Below are positions 46,119 to 56,619 of a stretch of 64,000 nucleotides of DNA, piece by piece; within the stretch, counting starts at the first letter, position 1, and the number at the start of each line of letters is the position of its first letter. A program made the translations under genes and the position numbers. The stretch is from Doryteuthis pealeii (taxonomy: Eukaryota > Mollusca > Cephalopoda > Myopsida > Loliginidae). The stretch covers positions 23,674,049 to 23,738,048 of the forward strand of contig CM042181.1 of NCBI GenBank assembly GCA_023376005.1, read 5' to 3'. The notes below the pieces were generated by a model. That model was not told where the DNA came from. It saw nothing but the letters and a program-made list of their open reading frames with translations, and ran no database searches.

Positions 46119-46560
46119 TGTTGTATTTCTTCTTTGTGGAATTATTAACAGAAAATACAAAATGTTGATTTAATGAGGTTTTATTTTTGGTTTGAGAAAA
46201 TTAGGCTTTTACATCAAGTTGTACTAAGCTTGGTTGTAACCTCTTAAACTTTTGTGTGGATCCAGGAGCTGAAGGCTGAGTAGGTTCACCGGTGACTCTC
46301 GTGGAAAACTGGTCTGTCTCTTCTCGCGTCTAGTCGTCAACTGACTTCTCCCACGTGTCACTTTCTTGTGACTCCTTACAATTACTACTATATCTACCTC
46401 CTACTCCTATTATTATCTACCTCTTACTGCTACCTTTCATATTCCCATTTAAAAGAAACGGTCCTTATTTTACCGCTCAAATTTAAATTCTTGGTGCCAG
46501 TGTGTCTACATTTTTCTATTTTTAGAACACTAGCCAAACGCCATTGTTTCAACCATTACA
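46119..46560 (-). repeat. Gypsy 5' LTR
   Basis: 442 bases matching the 3' LTR. It starts TGTAATGG and ends CAACA on the minus strand. Promoter elements inside it were not resolved. Confidence 0.95.
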
Positions 46561-46604
46561 GGTTCATCAACCTATAAGTGACACGCAGTACAACATGCAC
46601 TTAT

Positions 46605-46860
46605 AGGACCACGCAAAACAAAATAAAAATTACTACTATACACAAACTTGTTACCGATACAGTGCAACAGAACACCTGATAAAAAACACGCGGGAAAAAG
46701 TGCAATAAATATGGAGGAGCAGACCATTTTGTTAGCGTGTGTAAAACCAGAGAGATAAACATGTTACCAAGGCAGTGTAAAAACTACACACGGGGCCCAA
46801 ATAACACTTATGCTTATATTGCTAACACAGTATTTACTCAGGTTAGTTTAGTACATCCCA
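46605..46860 (+). repeat. Retroelement G2 fragment
   Basis: It matches 41,150-41,360, including a degenerate knuckle (TQTCYRYSATEHLIKN) and ACTACACACGGGGCCCAAAT. It flanks the young gypsy on the other side. Confidence 0.6.
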
Positions 46861-46953
46861 AAGGCCAAATGGAGGTAGGAAATTGTTTCACCAATCTTCC
46901 AAGGGGGGGGGGTATGACCCCCTTTACTTTCCCTGATAGATAAAATGACTTAC

Positions 46954-47160
46954 CTGTATCGTTTATAGTTAGGGAAGTCCAATATTGATTTGTTTTGTTT
47001 AACAAAGGATACAAAGATCTTAATTCACTTTGAGTTTGAATTGAATACACGGACGCTTTCTGTTCCTGACATTTTAAAACAGCGTTTGCTTGTGTTACAG
47101 ATTGACTATTTATTTGGAAACACGTCGAATTCACCGCGACCCAATTATCCAAACTGAAAC
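46954..47160 (-). CDS. Gene A: C-type lectin domain exon a
   Basis: The acceptor is TTTCTTTGCAG and the donor GTAAGT. The exon is 207 bases, phase 1 on both sides. It reads SLDNWVAVNSTCFQINSQ, LKCQEQKASVYS, SELRSLYPLLNK, QYWTSL and TINDTG. This is the first half of a C-type lectin-like domain, with an Asn-Ser-Thr glycosylation site ahead of the first cysteine. It joins the signal exon (49,998-49,950) and exon b (37,423-37,253) without frame loss. Compared with gene B, the first about 49 residues differ at two places and the last about 19 at nine. Confidence 0.85.
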
Positions 47161-47500
47161 CTGCAAAGAAATAGGGGAATATTATAGAAGGGGGAAAATA
47201 GAGGGGGGAAAATAGATATTTGAGTCAACAGTCGTCGTCGTCGTCGTTAAAATAATATTTACGGACTGCCGTCTCACGTAGGCCGAATGCTTGTCTCTAC
47301 TCGTCACACCAAAGCTCCACTCGCTTTGGTTATTTATCGGCATATTAGCCAAACATCCGGGCACATCAGTCGAACCTCGCGTCCGTCCAGTTCCTAAATC
47401 GCATTTGTTTTTGCATGTGGGAGGACGCATCTCGGCAGGCAAGACAATGTCTTGCTCTTTTTCCTTTCTCGTTCACCGTCACAACTCTAAAAACTGTAAT
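47161..47500 (+). repeat. R1 insertion in the first intron of gene A
   Basis: The text between GAAATAGGGGAATATTAT and CACAACTCTAAAAACTG is R1 (compare 5,490-5,905). In the gene B block the flanks are joined as GAAATAGGGAAAAAATAAA and ACTCTAAAAACTG, so the insertion is specific to gene A. Confidence 0.75.
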
Positions 47501-47960
47501 AAAGACTAATATTATTTGGACAATTCATGCGTTAAGATCAACGATAAGCAGTGTATAAATTTATTTACGAGTTGTACACGATACATATGTAATGAACAAA
47601 GTATCGATATAAAAGGTGGCTGACCTAGTTTCTATCTCTGGAGTGACATTATTGAAGAGTTCCACTCAAGAGGAATAACTTGTTATGATTCACTATGGAA
47701 TATACAAGGTAAACACACAAACACTTATCGATTTCATATGAGTCTGGATCGAGCTAGATCACCGCATCGATGATTTCTGAATAACACATCGTGTGTCTGT
47801 GATACCAACCGATACCACATGTAATTTTAGAATTTCATTCACTGTAGACAATAATTTGTAAGAATATTACAATAGAATTACTTTCTATATATATATGTTT
47901 GAAATCAAGGGATGTTTTGTGCTCATCCTGTATAATATATAACACTGGTTAACATTAATT
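47501..47960. repeat. Gene A duplication block, intron part
   Basis: Matches 9,970-10,460 in the gene B intron in the same order, ending in AATCAAGGGATGTTTTGTGC. Confidence 0.8.
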
Positions 47961-48034
47961 TTAGTGTAATGATAGTAAAAGCATTTTTTGAGTAAATTTG
48001 GCCCGCAGATTACAAATATGGCATCGCTTTAGCT

Positions 48035-48115
48035 AAACTCTCTGTCTGTCTGTCTGTCTGTCTGTCTCTGTCTGTCTGTTTATCTGTCTGTTTATCTGTC
48101 TATCTGTTTCTCTCT
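48035..48115. repeat. (GTCT)n microsatellite
   Basis: Tetranucleotide GTCT tract with some TTTATCT variation. Confidence 0.9.
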
Positions 48116-49190
48116 CTTTCAAAAAAAGATATTCTGTATTTGAAAAATTTCCAGAGACACTGAATATACACATATATATTTGTTGTTAAATTTGTCTTTA
48201 GGTGTTTGGGCATCAGATTTCATATTTAGTGTAGGTTTTTACGTCCCTGTGTATAATGTTCCTGAATTAATGTTGGTTATATATTTTAGCTACTTTGGGA
48301 TCTGAAATGATTATTTAAACCTAGAACCAATCTGTGGATTAATACAGAGAAATTATATAAATACAAAAACCCAGAGATCGACATCAATAGGATATGGGGG
48401 GATACTCAGGTTGTATCAGTTATCATTGGAGCACCATGACTCAAAAAGAAAGGAATATAAATATTTACTGACTGTATCCCAGGCAATATTCAACCTCAAA
48501 ATTCTCTTGTTAAATGCGGAAGGAGGTGGCTGACTCAGTCAATAAAAGAGAGTGAGTATTTCCTCTTGTCTTCTCCTGATTTCAATCAACACATGGCTAT
48601 AGCTGAAAGGGACAGTGACACTTGTATATTCTAATATTTGAAATCAGCCAGTAATATTCTAATATTATTTTTTTTCTTTTTAACAAACTGTTTTTTTAGA
48701 TATACATTCATTGGCTTTTTGTTGATAATAAATAAATTAATGATAGGATTCATCACTTTGTTCTATTAATGTAGCAGAAGGATTTAAAGTCTTAGTTGTT
48801 ATGCGTTGCCCTCATGACAAACATATGTAACCCATGTGGCTCTAGGAGCTACTCGGTTTGACATTCCTGATTTAGTGTAGGAAATTTATATCCAAATTTA
48901 ACAACAATTATGGGACAAAGGGAGGATAAATTAGATTTACAAAGCTTCCAGGCATAATGGTAAAAAAATGAAATTTTAAAAAATCTAAAGAGATAAAAAA
49001 AAACAAACATGTCACTGCAAGAAGACAACACTTTAATATTAAAAAGTTATTTCCCTTTTCAATACGCATTCATATTTTTAGGGATGTCTGAAGATAAATA
49101 TTTTCAACATAACAAATGCATGAAAGATGAGAAAAGAACAAAAAAGAATGAAAATGAAAATGAAAATGAAAAAAAGGCAAATTATAATGA
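48116..49190. other. Intronic sequence, no gene recognised
   Basis: A weak WINTEKLYKYKNPEIDINRIW-type plus-strand reading near 48,335-48,410 suggests an old LINE crumb, but I cannot support it. (GAAAAT)n-like text lies at 49,148-49,172. Confidence 0.35.
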
Positions 49191-49194
49191 AATA

Positions 49195-49856
49195 GGTAAT
49201 AAAGGACTATTTGCTCGTAAATTCCTACCATAAAATAAACTGAACCCCCATTTTATGTCCGTGTTTTTGTATTAAAGGTTTTATTTTTCTTGCATCCGTT
49301 ATTTTACAATACAAAATATATTTTATTTATTTATTTTAATATTCATTTCAATGTGCATATTCTAAAAGTTTTTATTTTGTGAGAATGTTTAGTTTTAAAG
49401 TGGGGTCTCGTTTAACAATTTAGGCATAAATTGGATCCTCCTTTTATGACCGTAATTTTGTTTTTCGTCGACGATGATTAAAATCTGACGTATTTATTTT
49501 AGAGTACCAAAGCCAAAAAAGAAAAGAAATAACAACAACAAAAGGTAATATTCAACTTTTTACTCGTAAATTCCTACCATAAAATTAGGCTTGGGCATTT
49601 TATGGTAGGAATTTACGAGTAAAAAGTTGAAGTGTAAAAACGAATCCCCACTTTAAAACTAAACATTCTCACAAAATAAAAGCTTTTAGAATATACACAT
49701 TGAAGTAAATATTAAAATAATTAAAGGAAATATATTTACTATTGTAACATAACGGGTGCAAGAAAAATAAAACATTTCTTGCAAAAACACGGACATAAAA
49801 TGGGGGTTCAGTTTATTTTATGGTAGGAATTTAAGAGCAAATAGTCCTTTATTACC
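49195..49856. mobile_element. Long foldback/MITE, copy 2
   Basis: The same element as 31,128-31,785 in opposite orientation, with GGTAATAAAGGACTATTTGC ends. It sits 94 bases from the gene A signal exon, in its first intron. The gene B intron lacks it at the matching place (TGAAATATAAAATAAAC). Flanking octamers are not equal. Confidence 0.9.
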
Positions 49857-49949
49857 AATAAAATATAATATAAACAAATAAAACGAAAATGGATGAATAA
49901 ATACTAACAATCAAGGTGCTCTTAATACTACTGATGAATTTCGACTTAC

Positions 49950-49998
49950 CAGTTTCAACAAAAACATAGATGATAAACCAAAGGGTAAACGTGATCAT
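49950..49998 (-). CDS. Gene A: signal-peptide exon
   Basis: ATG at 49,998 begins MITFTLWFIIYVFVETG, a short hydrophobic leader. The exon ends at 49,950 with a GTAAGT donor in phase 1 and joins the lectin exon at 47,160. No in-frame ATG lies just upstream, so the start is clear. The 5' flank back to about 50,200 is alike in gene B, so any proximal promoter would be shared. I could not place a TATA box or start site. Confidence 0.78.
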
Positions 49999-50224
49999 TT
50001 CCGAGGAGAACTTTGTTTCCTGATTGCCAATTCCGAATGAATTAGATTCAAATGTTGATTATTATTAATGCAAACATCGAGCAAACAATGGAAAACACTT
50101 TTGAGAATTCGATAGTCATCAATATTGATTTTTCCAAGATTGATATCAATACATTTTATGGTTTGTTGCACCTTATTTTAAATCAACAACCGGTATATTA
50201 TTATTAATGGAGATTAATAACTAC

Positions 50225-50261
<37 letters not shown>

Positions 50262-50269
50262 TCAATTTG

Positions 50270-50330
<61 letters not shown>

Positions 50331-50379
50331 TCAATTTGATATATGATGATAATAATAATAATAATTATATATAATAATA

Positions 50380-50420
<41 letters not shown>

Positions 50421-50506
50421 TATCAATTTGATATATAACTATATATATATATATAATATATATATATATATTATCAATTTGATATATAATTATATATATA
50501 TATAAT

Positions 50507-50571
<65 letters not shown>

Positions 50572-50585
50572 ATATCAATTTGATA
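50225..50585. repeat. (AAT)n and (TA)n array with recurring 17-base joints
   Basis: AAT and TA tracts are broken five times by ATCAATTTGATATATAA (or close), at about 50,261, 50,330, 50,422, 50,473 and 50,573. The last joint runs straight into the LINE sequence. Confidence 0.85.
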
Positions 50586-51269
50586 TATAACTATATCAAA
50601 GCCAAAATTGATAAGACCCAACAAAATAGTAAATGTAGACTTTGCAGTAATAGAGATGAGACTGTTAACCATATACTCTGCGAATGTAGCAAACTAGCAC
50701 AACGAGAATATAGAACTAGACACGACTGGGTTGGGAAGGTGATCCACTGGGAATTATGCAAAAAATTTAATTTTTACCATACAACAAAATGGTATATCCA
50801 TAAACCAGAATCTGTTCTTGAGAACAAAACACATAAAATTTTCTGTGACTTTGAAATAAAAACGGATCACCTTATCCCAGCAAGAAGACCAGACCTAGTG
50901 TTGGTAAACAAAAAAGAAAGAACTTGTCAACTGGTGGATTTTGCAGTGCCAGCAAATCACAGGGTGAAGCTAAAGGAAAATGAAAAAATGGACAAATATC
51001 TGGACCTTGTCAGAGAACTGAAAAAGTTATGGAATATGAAAGTGAAAGTGATACCAATTGTAGTTGGTGGACTTGGAACAGTCCAAAAAGGATTGGAAAA
51101 GGGTCTGGAAAGTTTGGGAATCAGAGGAAGAATTGAAACCATTCAGAGCACCGCACTGCTGCAATCTGCCAGAATACTCAGAAAAGTCCTGGAGACCTGA
51201 GGAGACTTGCTGTCACTCAGATTCCAGTGAAAGACCATCAGCTAATGCTGATGTGAAAACTCAAAAGGA

Positions 51270-51275
<6 letters not shown>
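50580..51275 (+). pseudogene. LINE family L1: zinc finger and putative restriction-like nuclease C-terminus
   Basis: A 206-codon frame (50,580-51,200) begins within the LINE and has no reverse transcriptase, so it is a 5'-truncated copy. The order is CRLCSNRDETVNHILCEC (C-x2-C-x7-H-x3-C), a WELCKKF block, HKPESVLEN, then RPDLVLVNKKERTCQLVDFA with a PD...D pattern. The end is RGRIETIQSTALLQSARIL. Finger plus PD-D suggests a LINE of the R2/NeSL-like class with a restriction-like endonuclease; the class is inferred. Its 3' end has AACTCAAAAGGAG then (AAT)n. Confidence 0.8.

Positions 51276-51307
<32 letters not shown>
51270..51307. repeat. (AAT)n between two LINE copies
   Basis: Pure trinucleotide tract at the 3' end of one LINE copy and directly before the next. 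Confidence 0.9.
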
Positions 51308-51309
<2 letters not shown>

Positions 51310-52490
51310 CTGGGCCGTTCCCATTATAAACCTAGGCCGTTCCCATCATGAACCTGGGCCGTTCCCATTATAAGATACTCTAAGTCATTCTTAAAATGGA
51401 TAGAAGAACTCAGACAGATTCACCAAAGGACTAGAAAATTAATGACCATGCACAAGGCTCTACACCCTAGAGATGATAGAGATAGACTATATGTATAAAG
51501 AAAGGAAGGTGGAAGAGGTCTTGCTAACATAAAGGACAGCGTAGAGGCCACAATCCAAAGACTCGAAGAATACACAAAAAGAGCAAAGACAGATTACTTA
51601 TGGCAGCCAACAATAGCAGATGTAATATATGGATAAACAGAAAAACAACAAAAACTAGAAAACAAAAATGGGAAGAAAAACAATTATATGAACACTTCAA
51701 ACGACAAATAGGAGAGGTTGCACATGAAAAGACTTGGGCATGGTTAAAAAAGAGGAAAACTCAAAAGAGAAACTGAATCACTAATAATTGCTGCACAAAA
51801 TAATGCCATAAGGACAAACTATATCAAAGCAAAAATTGATAAAACCCAACACAACAGTAAATGTAGACTATGTGGTGACAGAGATGAGACTGTGAACCAT
51901 GTACTAAGTGAATGTAACAAACTAGCACAACGTGAATACAAATCTAGGCACGACTGGGTTGGAAATGTATTCCACTGAGAATTATGCAAATAATTAAATT
52001 TTGACCATACAAAAAAATGGTATATGCATAAACCAGAATCTGTTCTTGAGAATGAAACACATAAAATTCTCTGGGACTTTGAAATAAAGACGGATCACCT
52101 TATCCCAGCTAGGAGTCCAGACCTAGTGTTGATTAACAAAAAAGAAAGAACTTGTCAACTGGTGGAATTTGTGGTTCCAGCAGACCGCAGTGAAGATGAA
52201 GGAACACGAAAAGATGGACAAATACTTGGACCTTGCTAGAGAATTAAAAAAGGTATGGAATATGAAATTCAAAGTGATACCAATTGTAGTGGTGCACTTG
52301 GAACTGTCCCAAAAAGCTTGGAAAAAGACTGGAGAATCTGGAAATCAGAGGAAGAGTTGAGACCATCCAGACTACTGCATTACTGCAATCGGCTAAGATA
52401 CTCAGGAGAGTCCTAGAGATATGAGGAAACTTGTTGCCACTTAGACTCCAGTGAAATATAATCAGTTAAAGCTGATGTGAAAAACTCAAA
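51308..52490 (+). pseudogene. LINE family L1, second head-to-tail copy
   Basis: It starts in the region after the catalytic block (ACCTGGGCCGTTCCCATTA repeated three times at 51,308-51,375). It continues with the ELRQIHQRTRKLMTMHKALH-like text, the finger CRLCGDRDETVNHVL, MHKPESVLENETHKILWDFE, PDLVLINKKERTCQLVEF and IETIQTTALLQS-like end in several frames. Many stops and shifts. The 3' end AACTCAAAAGTAATAAT leads into (AAT)n. It has more of the element than the copy before it. Confidence 0.8.
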
Positions 52491-52491
52491 A

Positions 52492-52543
<52 letters not shown>

Positions 52544-52680
52544 GAAGAAGAAAAACAGACTCGTGTTAATTAACAAGAAAAAAGAACCTGTCATCTCGTG
52601 GATTTTTCTGTTCCCGCGGAGCACAGTATAAAAATAAAATAAAACAAAAAGATAGACACTTTAGGGTGGATGCAGGCTTG
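52491..52680 (+). repeat. (AAT)n and a third small LINE piece
   Basis: After the AAT tract, the text reads RLVLINKKKEPVI-like and VFPRSTV-like fragments of the same LINE C-terminus, cut short at about 52,680. Confidence 0.55.
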
Positions 52681-52686
52681 TGTTGT

Positions 52687-54410
52687 GATTGATCGATCAA
52701 TCTCCATTTTTGCCATCTAGTCTGGAAAAATACTTAGCATCAAAGAGTTTGTGCGTGCGCTCCTCCGTTGAAGGAGTCTTGTGGTAACATAGTATGATAG
52801 CTCTGTTCAGATCCTAGGGGAACCTCTTTTAACACCAACATAAAAAACTTCCGGGTCCTCCTCATTTTCAAACAGGTGGAGGGTTTGAATATGGAGGACC
52901 CCTAACACTTCCCCGACTCTAAGAGGGTATTAAGAGTCTTCGGATCTAGCAGGTGGTCTGGGGGAGCGATGAACATGATTTCTGAAGCCGCTCAGACCTT
53001 GGTATCCCACCTCATCACAGAAAGAGAAAGAAATGAAATTTGTTTCGGAGAGGTAACCACATTTTGTTCACCCTTCCTATATCGGACATTAAAATTAACT
53101 TATCTACTATGAGCTCCCGTTCAATATAAGCACACTGTTGCTCTGTTTCTGTCAGAGATTTTGATGGAAATGCTATGGGCTTTCCCTACAGCAACAGAGT
53201 CTTGTCTAGGCTTCTATTAAGCGTATTTACCTTGATTATGTATTTTTTCAGGATCAATGTATGTCAACATCATTTTTGCTCAAATCAGGTCTTTGATTGT
53301 TTGAAGGAACTTCTGGTGACTTTCAGTCCACTCGCATTCAGATAATTATTTTAGCATATCTATACTTGGTAATGTTACGATTTCATTGGCCACCCTTTAA
53401 GCTTCAAGCAAGAGTGCTTGTCCAGCGAAGATCCTTTGTGTTAAACAGAGCAAGATCATTGGTAAAGAATCCTTTGGTCGTTCCTTGCTGCTCCTCAGTC
53501 TTGCAGAACATTCGTCAATGATTGCAAATGGACGTCTCTCAGTATCTGCGATTAAATAGTCAACCAGCCACGCACTCGGGCTGTTGATTGGCTGATGTTA
53601 AAACCACGTGACCTCGCTCAGTCTATAAATTTAAGTGGTGTATTGTAGCACATCTTACATACCAAAATAATCCAACAGAAATCAGAGATGTAGGATGAAA
53701 GGTACCATGTAGGTGATGATCCCTACTACTTTTTAGAGGTCTATGAGGTTTTTCGGGACGGGTAACATCTTGATTTCCTCCACCTTTTTGGGGTCTGGGT
53801 GTATTCCGTTTTCATTATATATGACCTCAAAGAAGTGTATCTGCTTTTGATTGACTGTGCATTTGTCACTGTTGAAACTGAGACCTTCAATCTGTGATAT
53901 CTTCACTAGGTCATGCAAATTTCAGTCATAATCTTCTTTGATCTTGCCATACACTATGACGTCGACAATTAGTCCAAATGTACCAGGACATCTCTCCAAA
54001 ATCATATCCATTTTGGGGGCATCATCAGGCCAAAGAGTATTCTATGAAAGCAATACCTTCCAGAAGGAAAGTTAAAAATTGTCAGTAGCTGTGATCCAGT
54101 TTGATCGATCAATCTCCATTTTTGCCATCTAGTCTGGAAAAATACTTAGCATCAAAGAGTTTGTGCGTGCGCTCCTCCGTTGAGGGAGTCTTATGGTAAC
54201 ATAGTATGATAGCTCTGTTCAGATCCTAGGGGTGTAAGTACAGACAAAGTGTGCAATTACTTTTGCGAACATATAATAAGCTGTTAACCCATTCTGTAGT
54301 TCCAAAGAAAAAAAATTGGACACTACTCCATCGTCTCTTGTTGATGGAAGGATGCCAACAACAACCCATTCACTTGCTCTGCGAATAATGCCCAGTTCCA
54401 TGAATGTCAT
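52687..54410 (-). pseudogene. Old gypsy (G3) reverse transcriptase region with an internal duplication
   Basis: On the minus strand 54,410-54,240 reads ELGIIRRASEWVV. Then 54,240-54,098 gives DLNRAIILCYHKTPS and FSRLDGKNGD, and 53,918-53,733 gives LSFNSDKCTVNQKQIHFFEV and GIHPDPKKVEEI. These are in order for a gypsy reverse transcriptase. The DLNRAI-FSRLDGK segment occurs a second time at 52,687-52,830. Frames are broken throughout. The text from 52,830 to 53,690 is unassigned and may include an LTR-like part. Confidence 0.7.
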
Positions 54411-55320
54411 CTAACTCGGTCATAATATCATCTCTCATATAGATGAGAAATTTCCTGGGTGCATGGATGACAGGGTAGTTGTCCGGTTTTAGGACAATGT
54501 GGTATTAACCTGTGAATCTGCCAGTACAGTCGAATTGATCTGGGTACATGTTTCTCAGTTCTTTCACAGAGTTGAACTGATCTTTAATCTCTTGAATGAT
54601 GCAGTGCATCATAACAAGTTCCAGGTCTCTGGGTGAGGGTAGTCCTAGTATAGTAAGCCCCACTGAGGTTACCACGAAGAACTTGAATGTTTTTAATTCC
54701 CCTTTGTAGGTACACTATGTTCATGAACCCGTTGAGAGATGCTGGAGCCAGTACAGTTGAATTTATAACACAGCGAGTCCTTCTTGTTGGCGTAAACTAA
54801 TTTTTAACGAAAAAGGAAGTATAAAAGTTATTTTTGTTAGTTAAAGAAAATAATTTTGTTAAAATGGGAAATCAAAATATTGTATGAATTTTTATTTTAC
54901 TTATTGTGTTTACAGATAAAAGCATTGGTCACTGTATCGCCTGCGGTGACCTGAATTGATATGTTTGTCGGCGCTATCAAATCAATGGAGTAGCCTTGTT
55001 TTTGAGGCTGGCGGTTAGCATAGAACAAAACGCGAGATAAAAATCCTCACCGTGTCTTTTCTCTCCGACCTAGTGTGCAAAACATATTCATCTCCATTAT
55101 ATATGATAATAAAACCGTTGTTATTGTTAAATGTGTGTTATCTCATTCTTAGAGTTGCCAACAACTACTACAGCTCATTTCCACTAATCTCTTAACCCGT
55201 CACAAAGACGCTTTGACCAAGTCGCATCGATCACAATTCTGCGGATCAAAAGAACACAACGTGGGTGCAGAAAGCATCGACACAGCAGCTAGCCGGAGAC
55301 ACATGTGGTAGTCACAGAAC
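54411..55320 (-). pseudogene. G3 relic continued, with unassigned LTR-like insertion
   Basis: 54,411-54,780 continues protease/RT spacer text in several frames. From 54,790 to 55,320 the sequence changes character. It ends in ACACAACGTGGGTGCAGAAAGC, similar to AACAACGTGGGCACAGGAAG at about 41,640, suggesting an LTR edge and leader of another element. Boundaries are uncertain. Confidence 0.45.
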
Positions 55321-55358
55321 TACGAGGGGTGTATGAAAAATTTTAAGCATCAGAAAAA

Positions 55359-56426
55359 CTAAAAGGGATAAAAGATTTTTGAACATTTATTTTCCAACAT
55401 AGTCCCCCCAAGGGCTGAAAACTTGCTCCAACAGCACTGAAGCGCTTTTATCCTAGTGTAGAAGAACTCTTTTGTTTGGGACTCAAGAAACCCCTTAACT
55501 GCAGCTATGATGTCATCATCACTGGCAAAATGGCGACCAGCCAAAGCTTTTTTCCTCTTGGGGGAAAGATGGAAATCGGAGGGGGCCAGGTCTGGCGAAT
55601 AAGGTGGATGGGGAACAAGTTCGAATCCACAATCGCGAATTGTTGCCATGGCAACCAGTGAGGTGTGGGGTGGTGCATTGTCTTGGTGGAAGAGGACTCC
55701 TTTTGTGAGCATTCCTGTACTTTTTTCTTTGATTACTTCCCGTAGGCACTTCAGTTGTCCAGAATAATGCTGTCCAGTCACTGTGTGGCACTTCTGAAGG
55801 TATCCAATCAATATGACACCCTGGGAATCCCAGAAAACGGAAGCCATGACCTTGCCAGCTGAATGAATGACTTTGGCCTTTTTTTGGGTCGGAGATGACG
55901 TGTACTTCCACTGCTTTGATTGTTCTTTGGTTTCGGGTTGGTAATGATGAACCCATATTTCATCCATAGTGATGAATCGAGCAAGGAATTGTCTTCATTA
56001 GCTTCAAATAGTTGAAGATTACTCTTGGACACAGTGCACCTGGTACGTTTCTGTTCAGGTGTCAAAAGACGAGGGACCCACCTTGCAGAAACCTTTGAGA
56101 ATCCCAGTTCAAAATTTTGTCCGCTCGCTCAATTGATATCCCAAGTTTCTCTGCTATCTGATGACATGATATCCGACGATCTTGTATAACCATCTGCAGA
56201 GCAAGGTCAATTTTATCCTTGGTTGTTGCTGTTGAGGTAGTCCTGACCTTGGGTTGTCTTCAACACTGTCTCTGCCACGCTTGAATTCTCTGATCCAACG
56301 TGTGACTGTCGCATATGAAGGGGCACTTTCTGCTAATGTTCTCACCATTTCAGCATGAATTTCTGAGGCAGTCATGCCTTTCAAATGCAGGTATTTAATG
56401 ATTGCACGAATTTCTGTTTTCTTCAT
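55359..56426 (-). pseudogene. mariner transposase pseudogene
   Basis: ATG at 56,426 opens the DNA-binding domain and the last stop is at 55,359. The C-terminal 202-codon frame (55,967-55,359) holds all three catalytic aspartates (in MDEIW, HQDN and PSDFH). The N-terminal half is divided over three frames. The total length is close to the about 345 residues usual for mariner. Enzyme role: cut-and-paste of the element at TA sites in the nucleus. Not active as read. Confidence 0.9.
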
Positions 56427-56459
56427 TTTTCACTGAATCCTTGACCTTACCTTATTCAA

Positions 56460-56490
56460 AAATCTGCAATAAATAAATAAATAAATAAAT
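56460..56490. repeat. (AATA)n in mariner leader
   Basis: Short AAAT/AATA tetranucleotide run just 5' of the transposase start. Confidence 0.8.
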
Positions 56491-56619
56491 AAACATGTTA
56501 GAATATAAAAAATTGGCAGGAATACTTACAAAAGGTTGTGCTTTCAAAAAATCATAGGTTTGACCATGCATCAACGTTTCTTATACACGATGCTTAAAAC
56601 TTTTCATACACCCCTCGTA

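Larger units (their letters stand above)
41674..46560 (-). mobile_element. Ty3/gypsy LTR retrotransposon, nearly complete
   Basis: The element is 4,887 bases, in an intron of gene A and on the same strand. LTRs of 442 bases (41,674-42,115 and 46,119-46,560) differ at two positions that I can see, and GGTT flanks both ends (41,670-41,673 and 46,561-46,564). Reading minus: 5' LTR, primer site, gag, protease, reverse transcriptase, RNase H, integrase, GPF/Y-like tail, polypurine tract, 3' LTR. The order with integrase after RNase H defines Ty3/gypsy. Pol has three frameshifts and one internal stop, so this copy is not autonomous as read. Confidence 0.95.
27818..49998 (-). other. Gene A locus: four-exon secreted C-type lectin plus PAN-like module
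   Basis: Exons in minus order are: signal 49,998-49,950, CTLD a 47,160-46,954, CTLD b 37,423-37,253 and cysteine-rich end 28,057-27,818. The first three join in phase 1 with good GT/AG sites, giving a signal peptide and one complete lectin-like domain. The 9.5-kb second intron carries the young Ty3/gypsy element at 41,674-46,560, and the third holds many repeats including foldbacks. Promoter and poly(A) sites were not identified. Linking the last exon to this gene is inferred from order, strand and family resemblance. Confidence 0.6.
55321..56619 (-). mobile_element. mariner transposon (D,D34D), inactive
   Basis: The terminal repeats TACGAGGGGTGTATGAAAA and their complement bound 1.3 kb, with TA at each end. 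The transposase reads minus from 56,426: helix-turn-helix text (IKYLHLKGMTASEIH, YATVTRWIREFKRG), a shift after NPRSG, further shifts at about 56,065 and 55,970, then MDEIWVHHY, HQDNAPPHTS and YSPDLAPSDFHL. Counting from the aspartate of HQDN to the aspartate of PSDF gives 34 residues between, as in mariner. At least three frameshifts disable it. It is inserted in the G3 protease gene. Confidence 0.93.

Noticed and set aside
55476..55661. Plus-strand frame inside mariner
   Set aside because: It is antisense to the transposase and has no family resemblance.
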